Assembly (NCBI RefSeq): GCF_002111595.1
Contig: NZ_LUTN01000003.1
Span: forward strand, 124,001-188,000
Source of the DNA: Lonsdalea britannica
GTDB taxonomy: Bacteria; Pseudomonadota; Gammaproteobacteria; Enterobacterales; Enterobacteriaceae
Reading direction: 5' to 3'
Length of the DNA: 64,000 nucleotides
This document shows, one piece after another, positions 60,360 through 64,000 of the stretch (the stretch's first letter is position 1; each line of letters opens with the position of its first letter). A model generated the notes under the pieces. The model made no database searches. It had not been told where the DNA came from and saw nothing but the letters and a program-made list of their open reading frames with translations. The position numbers and the translations under genes were made by a program.

Positions 60360-60368
60360 GCTTTCCCA

Positions 60369-61187
60369 TCAGAGGATCCGGTTCATGATCAGTTCCGCGA
60401 TACCCGGTTCTTCGTTGTGACCGATCACGACATCCGCGCTTTCTTTAACCGCATCCGCGCTGTTACCCATCGCCACACCCAAACCGACCGTGGAAAGCAT
60501 GCTGATGTCGTTGAAGTTGTCGCCGAAAGCGACGATATCCTGCATCTGCAACCCTTGCTCTTCGACCCAGCGGCGCAGTAGCTGGCCTTTGCTGTTGCCG
60601 GATTGTGCCACGTCTACCTGATCCTTCCATGACCATTCACAGGTCACGCCCAGCTCTTCTTCCACCTGCTGCGCGAAACCATTCAGGTGGGCATTGTCCG
60701 GATGGTGAGTGGCAAACTTCCAGATCTGCTGCGCGCGTGCGGTTTCTTCCTCCAGATTATCCACGTGGCGGAAATTCGGGCGTTGATCTACCGGCAGCGT
60801 TTCAGACCAGGCGAGCGCGCGGACGACGTGACCGGTCGGTTTTTCATACAGCATGTCGTCGTCGGCGTACATCAGACCGTGGATGTCGAACTGCTGCAGT
60901 TTTTTCAGCACGCCTCTGGCCTGCTCCGACGTCAGCGGTTGACCTTCCGAGATACGCTTTGTCTGATAATGATACAGATAAGAGCCGTTACAGCAGATAG
61001 CAGGTGTATCGAGCTCCAGCGCCTGATAAAAAGGGCGTATGGCCGAGTGATGACGACCGGAAACGATCAGTACCTTGATCCCGGCCTGCCGAGCCAGGGC
61101 CAGCGCTTTCATCGAAGCGGGCAGAATGGTTTTCTGTGCGGTAAGTAAGGTGCCATCCAGATCGAGGGCGATTGCGCGATAGGTCAT
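60369..61187 (-). CDS. ybhA: HAD-family sugar/pyridoxal phosphatase YbhA
   Basis: Cof-type haloacid dehalogenase phosphatase; E. coli YbhA acts on pyridoxal phosphate and other small phosphates. The ATG at 61187 (MTYRAIALDLDGTLLTAQ) places the DxD nucleophile motif at the N-terminus and gives 272 residues, equal to E. coli. The upstream open frame is unsupported. The motif II region is VLIVSGRHH, and motif III/IV are WSWKDQVDVAQSGNSKGQLL and VAFGDNFNDISML. Divergent from pgl. Confidence 0.95.
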   Translation of the reverse strand: MTYRAIALDLDGTLLTAQKTILPASMKALALARQAGIKVLIVSGRHHSAIRPFYQALELDTPAICCNGSYLYHYQTKRISEGQPLTSEQARGVLKKLQQFDIHGLMYADDDMLYEKPTGHVVRALAWSETLPVDQRPNFRHVDNLEEETARAQQIWKFATHHPDNAHLNGFAQQVEEELGVTCEWSWKDQVDVAQSGNSKGQLLRRWVEEQGLQMQDIVAFGDNFNDISMLSTVGLGVAMGNSADAVKESADVVIGHNEEPGIAELIMNRIL

Positions 61188-61410
61188 CGTGATTTCTCTC
61201 GGGTTATAGGTAAACTTTCTCAGATGGTACACCGTAAGGAGAGGGCGCTGTAGGGCCAATTGCTTTCCCTTCGTTCTGTCAGCCAACCCTTACAGAACGT
61301 GAGCCATGTTACAACTGCGCCCGCATCGAGGTGAGGAGCGATAGGCCGTTCCGGTCTACTATTGATGTCTGAGTGCTAAGAAGCGCAATCCGCGTTTAAA
61401 GGAGAGTCTA

Positions 61411-62409
61411 ATGCAGCAAGTGGTTTATACCGCCAGTCCCGAAAGCCAGCACATCCACGTGTGGCGGCTCAACAGCGAAGGCGAGTTGACGTTGTTACAG
61501 GTCGTTGAAGCTCCTGGACAGGTTCAGCCCATGGTGGTTGCGCCCGATAAACGGCACCTTTACGTTGGCGTACGTCCTTCGTTTCGCGCGATCAGCTACC
61601 GCATTGCGCCGGACGGAACGTTGACGCAGGCGGGTGAGGCAGCGCTGCCCGGTAGCCCAACGCATCTGTCTACCGACCACGAAGGACGTTATCTGTTCTG
61701 CGCGTCATACAGTAATGCCTGCGTCAGCGTCAGCCCGATTGGTAACGACGGCGTCGCGGGAGAGTTTATCCAGCAGCTGGATGGTCTGGAGGGCTGCCAC
61801 TCTACCAATATCGATCCGGAGAATAAGGTGCTGTGGGCGCCTTGCCTGAAAGAAGATCGCATCCGTCTGTATGATCTGTCGTCAGCAGGCAAACTCAGCG
61901 AGCATCAGCCCGCCGATCTGCCTGCCGCTGCGGGAGCGGGTCCGCGTCACATGGTGTTCCACCCTAACAACCGATTCACGTACTGCGTTAACGAACTGGA
62001 CAGTACGGTGGATGTTTTCGACATCAAAGATGCTGACGGCAATATCACCCGCGTGCAGACGCTGGATGTGATGCCGGAGGACTTCACCGGAACGCGCTGG
62101 GCGGCTGATATCCATATCACGCCGAACGGTCGTTTCCTGTATACCACCGACCGCACTGCCAGCGTGGTCAGCATTCTCGGGGTGTCGGAGGACGGTAGCC
62201 ATCTGACGCTGATCGGCCATCAGCCGACGGAGATCCAACCGCGCGGTTTCAATATCGACAACAGCGGTCAGTTCCTGATTGTGGCGGGTCAGAAGTCGCA
62301 CTATATCGAGGTCTATCAGATCAACGCGGAAGGGGGGCATCTGCAGCCGCTGTCGCGTTATGCGGTAGGGCAGGGACCGATGTGGGTCACGATTCTGGCG
62401 TTGGATTAA
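61411..62409 (+). CDS. pgl: 6-phosphogluconolactonase Pgl
   Basis: Hydrolyses 6-phosphogluconolactone in the pentose phosphate pathway. Seven-bladed propeller type, 332 residues, against 331 in E. coli. Conserved: [112 protein letters not shown]. An aaaggaga site precedes the ATG. Confidence 0.98.
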   Translation: MQQVVYTASPESQHIHVWRLNSEGELTLLQVVEAPGQVQPMVVAPDKRHLYVGVRPSFRAISYRIAPDGTLTQAGEAALPGSPTHLSTDHEGRYLFCASYSNACVSVSPIGNDGVAGEFIQQLDGLEGCHSTNIDPENKVLWAPCLKEDRIRLYDLSSAGKLSEHQPADLPAAAGAGPRHMVFHPNNRFTYCVNELDSTVDVFDIKDADGNITRVQTLDVMPEDFTGTRWAADIHITPNGRFLYTTDRTASVVSILGVSEDGSHLTLIGHQPTEIQPRGFNIDNSGQFLIVAGQKSHYIEVYQINAEGGHLQPLSRYAVGQGPMWVTILALD

Positions 62410-62427
62410 GCTTGAAGTGATACAAGA

Positions 62428-62460
62428 AAACCCGGTTCGGATAAGATCCGCGCCGGGTTT
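62428..62460. terminator. Bidirectional terminator between pgl and the LVIVD gene
   Basis: aaacccgg pairs with ccgggttt, enclosing a second cggat/atccg stem. A-rich and T-rich flanks allow use in both directions. Confidence 0.85.
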
Positions 62461-62465
62461 ATGCA

Positions 62466-63716
62466 TTATCCGCGGTATTCGATGATAGACAGCCCGGCGT
62501 TGTAGTCGGTGCTGTACACAATCCCCTCTGCATCCACAAACACGTCGCATGACTGAATGACGCGCGGGCGTCCGGGACGCCGGTCCATCATACGGTCTGG
62601 CGCGGCGGGCACCAGCGCGCCGGTTTCCTTGGGATGATAGGGGTTGCTGATGTCGTAAACGCGTACGCCTGCGTTCTGGTAGGTCGCGAAGATGAGCGTT
62701 GAGCTGATGAAACTGCCGGGACGGTTTTCATGCAGGTTATGCGGCCCGAAATGCGCGCCTTTCTTCACATAATCCACTTCGTTCGGCTGGGGGAAGGTCG
62801 CGATGCTGACCGGGTTGGTCGGCTCGCGAATATCAAAGACCCAGATCAGCTTTTCCCCGTCTTCCTGATTGTCCAGCACCGCTTCGTCCAGCACGATCAG
62901 TAAATCGCGATCCGGCAAGGGTAGCGCGGTGTGCGTGCCGCCGCCGAAGGGCGGACTCCAGTTACGATGACTGATCAGCTGCGGCTGCGTGCGGTCGCTG
63001 ACGTCCAGCAGCGTCAGTCCGCCGTCGCGCCAGCTGCCGTAAGCCGTATCGCCGCTGACGATAGCGTGATGCAGCGCGTAGCGCTTCCCGTCCGGCCAGT
63101 CAGGCGTTTCGCCGGCGGCGGTGTGCATACCCGGTAGCCAGTAACGGCCAGCGACTTCCGGTTTACGCGGATCGGCCAGATCGATGGTCAGGAAAATATA
63201 GTCGCTGTAGCCTTCCAACAGAGCGGAGACGTAAGCCCAGCGTCCGCCGACGTACCAGATGCGATGGATGCCGATGCCGTTCAACGGCAGGAAGCCGATC
63301 TCCTGCGGTTTGTCAGGGCGAGAGATATCAAAAATCCGCAGACCCGCGCTCCAGGTATTGCCTTGTTGGCGCGTATCCACCGTTTCGGCTACGGAGCGGG
63401 TGTAATACACCTTTTCCTCGGCGAAGTTTGCATCGGCAAACAGATCACGGGCGTTGACGACAAGTAACAGATCGTCATGCGTTTGCAGGTGGATATTCCA
63501 GGTGCCCGGCGGGGCGGGGATAAACCCCACCGTTTTGGGGTTGATGGGGTCGCGAACGTCGACGATGGAAACGCCCTGCGACACCATATGGCCGATATAC
63601 GCGTAGCCCCGATGAACCATCACCTGTACGCCATCAGAGCGTCCGCCCTGATCGCTGTGGCCGATGAGCCGCATATTGCGGCTGTAATCGGGGGTGGGCA
63701 AAGGTGCTGATGCCAT
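62466..63716 (-). CDS. LVIVD-repeat beta-propeller protein of unknown function
   Basis: 416 residues, no signal peptide (MASAPLPTPDYSRNMRLIGH) and no membrane segment, so likely cytoplasmic. Repeats of the LVIVD type recur: GVSIVDVRDPINPKTVGFIP, GLRIFDISRPDKPQEIGFLP, FLTIDLADPRKPEVAG, GLTLLDVSDRTQPQLIS, GVRVYDISNPYHPKETG. They suggest six or so propeller blades. Conserved-looking histidines lie in TWNIHLQTHDD, GIGIHRIW, ALHHAIVSG, GGGTHTALPL and HFGPHNLHENRPG, several of which could line a central metal or substrate site. It is 12 bases after a periplasmic binding-protein gene, so probably in one operon with a sugar-type ABC system. Function unknown. Confidence 0.85.
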   Translation of the reverse strand: MASAPLPTPDYSRNMRLIGHSDQGGRSDGVQVMVHRGYAYIGHMVSQGVSIVDVRDPINPKTVGFIPAPPGTWNIHLQTHDDLLLVVNARDLFADANFAEEKVYYTRSVAETVDTRQQGNTWSAGLRIFDISRPDKPQEIGFLPLNGIGIHRIWYVGGRWAYVSALLEGYSDYIFLTIDLADPRKPEVAGRYWLPGMHTAAGETPDWPDGKRYALHHAIVSGDTAYGSWRDGGLTLLDVSDRTQPQLISHRNWSPPFGGGTHTALPLPDRDLLIVLDEAVLDNQEDGEKLIWVFDIREPTNPVSIATFPQPNEVDYVKKGAHFGPHNLHENRPGSFISSTLIFATYQNAGVRVYDISNPYHPKETGALVPAAPDRMMDRRPGRPRVIQSCDVFVDAEGIVYSTDYNAGLSIIEYRG

Positions 63717-63728
63717 AACTCGCCTCCG

Positions 63729-64000
63729 TTATTTTGCTTTTGCAGCCAGTGTAGCAAACCACGGGGCGATGAAATCATCGGTCTGACCCCAGCCCGGAAT
63801 AATCTTGCCAAGGCTGGCGACATTGACCGGACCCGGCTGGCTTGCCAGCAGCGCCTGCGGAATTGAGGCGGCGGTAAATTCGTAGGTGGCAGGCGTTGGC
63901 TCGCCGGCGATTTTGTTCGCGACCAGTCGCAAGTTCACTTTACCGATCAGTTTCGGGTCCACGGCGACGCTGACTTTCCACGGGCTTGAGGCTTCACGCA
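63729..64000 (-). CDS. ABC transporter substrate-binding protein, C-terminal part (runs past window end)
   Basis: The 3' 90 codons of a gene that continues beyond 64000. The frame stays open to the edge (SPWKVSVAVDPKLIGKVNLR), so the GTG at 63962 is not the start. The segment LVANKIAGEPTPATYEFTAA, then the end DDFIAPWFATLAAKAK, looks like the C-terminus of a periplasmic sugar-binding protein of the ribose/galactose (peripla_BP_4) type. It lies directly upstream of the LVIVD gene, in the same direction. The family call is tentative because only the end is visible. Confidence 0.6.
   Translation of the reverse strand, partial: REASSPWKVSVAVDPKLIGKVNLRLVANKIAGEPTPATYEFTAASIPQALLASQPGPVNVASLGKIIPGWGQTDDFIAPWFATLAAKAK

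Overview
The window is a core-chromosome segment of an enterobacterium. Its gene order is essentially collinear with the E. coli K-12 region running from nagC to pgl. Divergence and accessory content (divergent nagBAC/nagE, a chemoreceptor between fldA and ybfE, a two-domain YbgA, an LVIVD-repeat protein beside a periplasmic binding protein) fit a plant-associated Enterobacterales lineage such as Pectobacteriaceae (Pectobacterium/Brenneria/Lonsdalea-like). The genus is an inference; there is no rRNA marker here.

Layout. 0.25-5.2 kb: amino-sugar use (nagC-nagA-nagB leftward, nagE rightward) with a shared operator/CRP region. 5.4-14.4 kb: glnS, fur, fldA, a chemoreceptor, ybfE, ybfF, seqA, pgm. 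14.6-18.5 kb: a decayed EamA transporter and kdpE-kdpD without kdpFABC. 18.8-25.5 kb: ybfA, ybgA, phrB, ybgI, pxpB-pxpC-pxpA, nei. 25.7-37.4 kb: TCA-cycle block (gltA leftward; sdhCDAB-sucABCD rightward). 38.0-41.1 kb: cydABX-ybgE. 41.3-46.8 kb: ybgC-tolQRAB-pal-cpoB. 47.0-51.1 kb: two identical tRNA-Lys genes, a gene-poor 0.97 kb, pnuC, zitB, aroG. 51.4-54.7 kb: gpmA, galM, galE. 55.0-60.3 kb: modF-modE leftward, acrZ and modABC rightward. 60.4-64.0 kb: ybhA, pgl, an LVIVD-repeat protein and the 3' part of a periplasmic sugar-binding protein cut by the window end.

Functionally the window holds GlcNAc uptake and catabolism, iron and flavodoxin redox control, oxidative TCA metabolism feeding a cytochrome bd oxidase, the Tol-Pal envelope machine, molybdate uptake and its regulation, aromatic amino acid entry (AroG), and glycolysis/pentose phosphate steps (GpmA, Pgm, Pgl). 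Compared with the E. coli block, kdpFABC, nadA, galT and galK are missing from their usual places, while their partner genes (kdpDE, pnuC, galE/galM) remain.

Sequence quality. Seven otherwise conserved genes (chemoreceptor, gltA, sucA, sucD, cpoB, pnuC, galM) are broken only by deletions of one or two bases, nearly all in short G/C runs. The simplest explanation is base-calling or assembly error. The EamA gene, by contrast, also carries substitutions and looks truly decayed. No insertion sequence, prophage, CRISPR array or defence system was found. The least explained items are a four-way-junction inverted repeat upstream of gltA, the orphan KdpDE pair, and the LVIVD/binding-protein pair at the right end.
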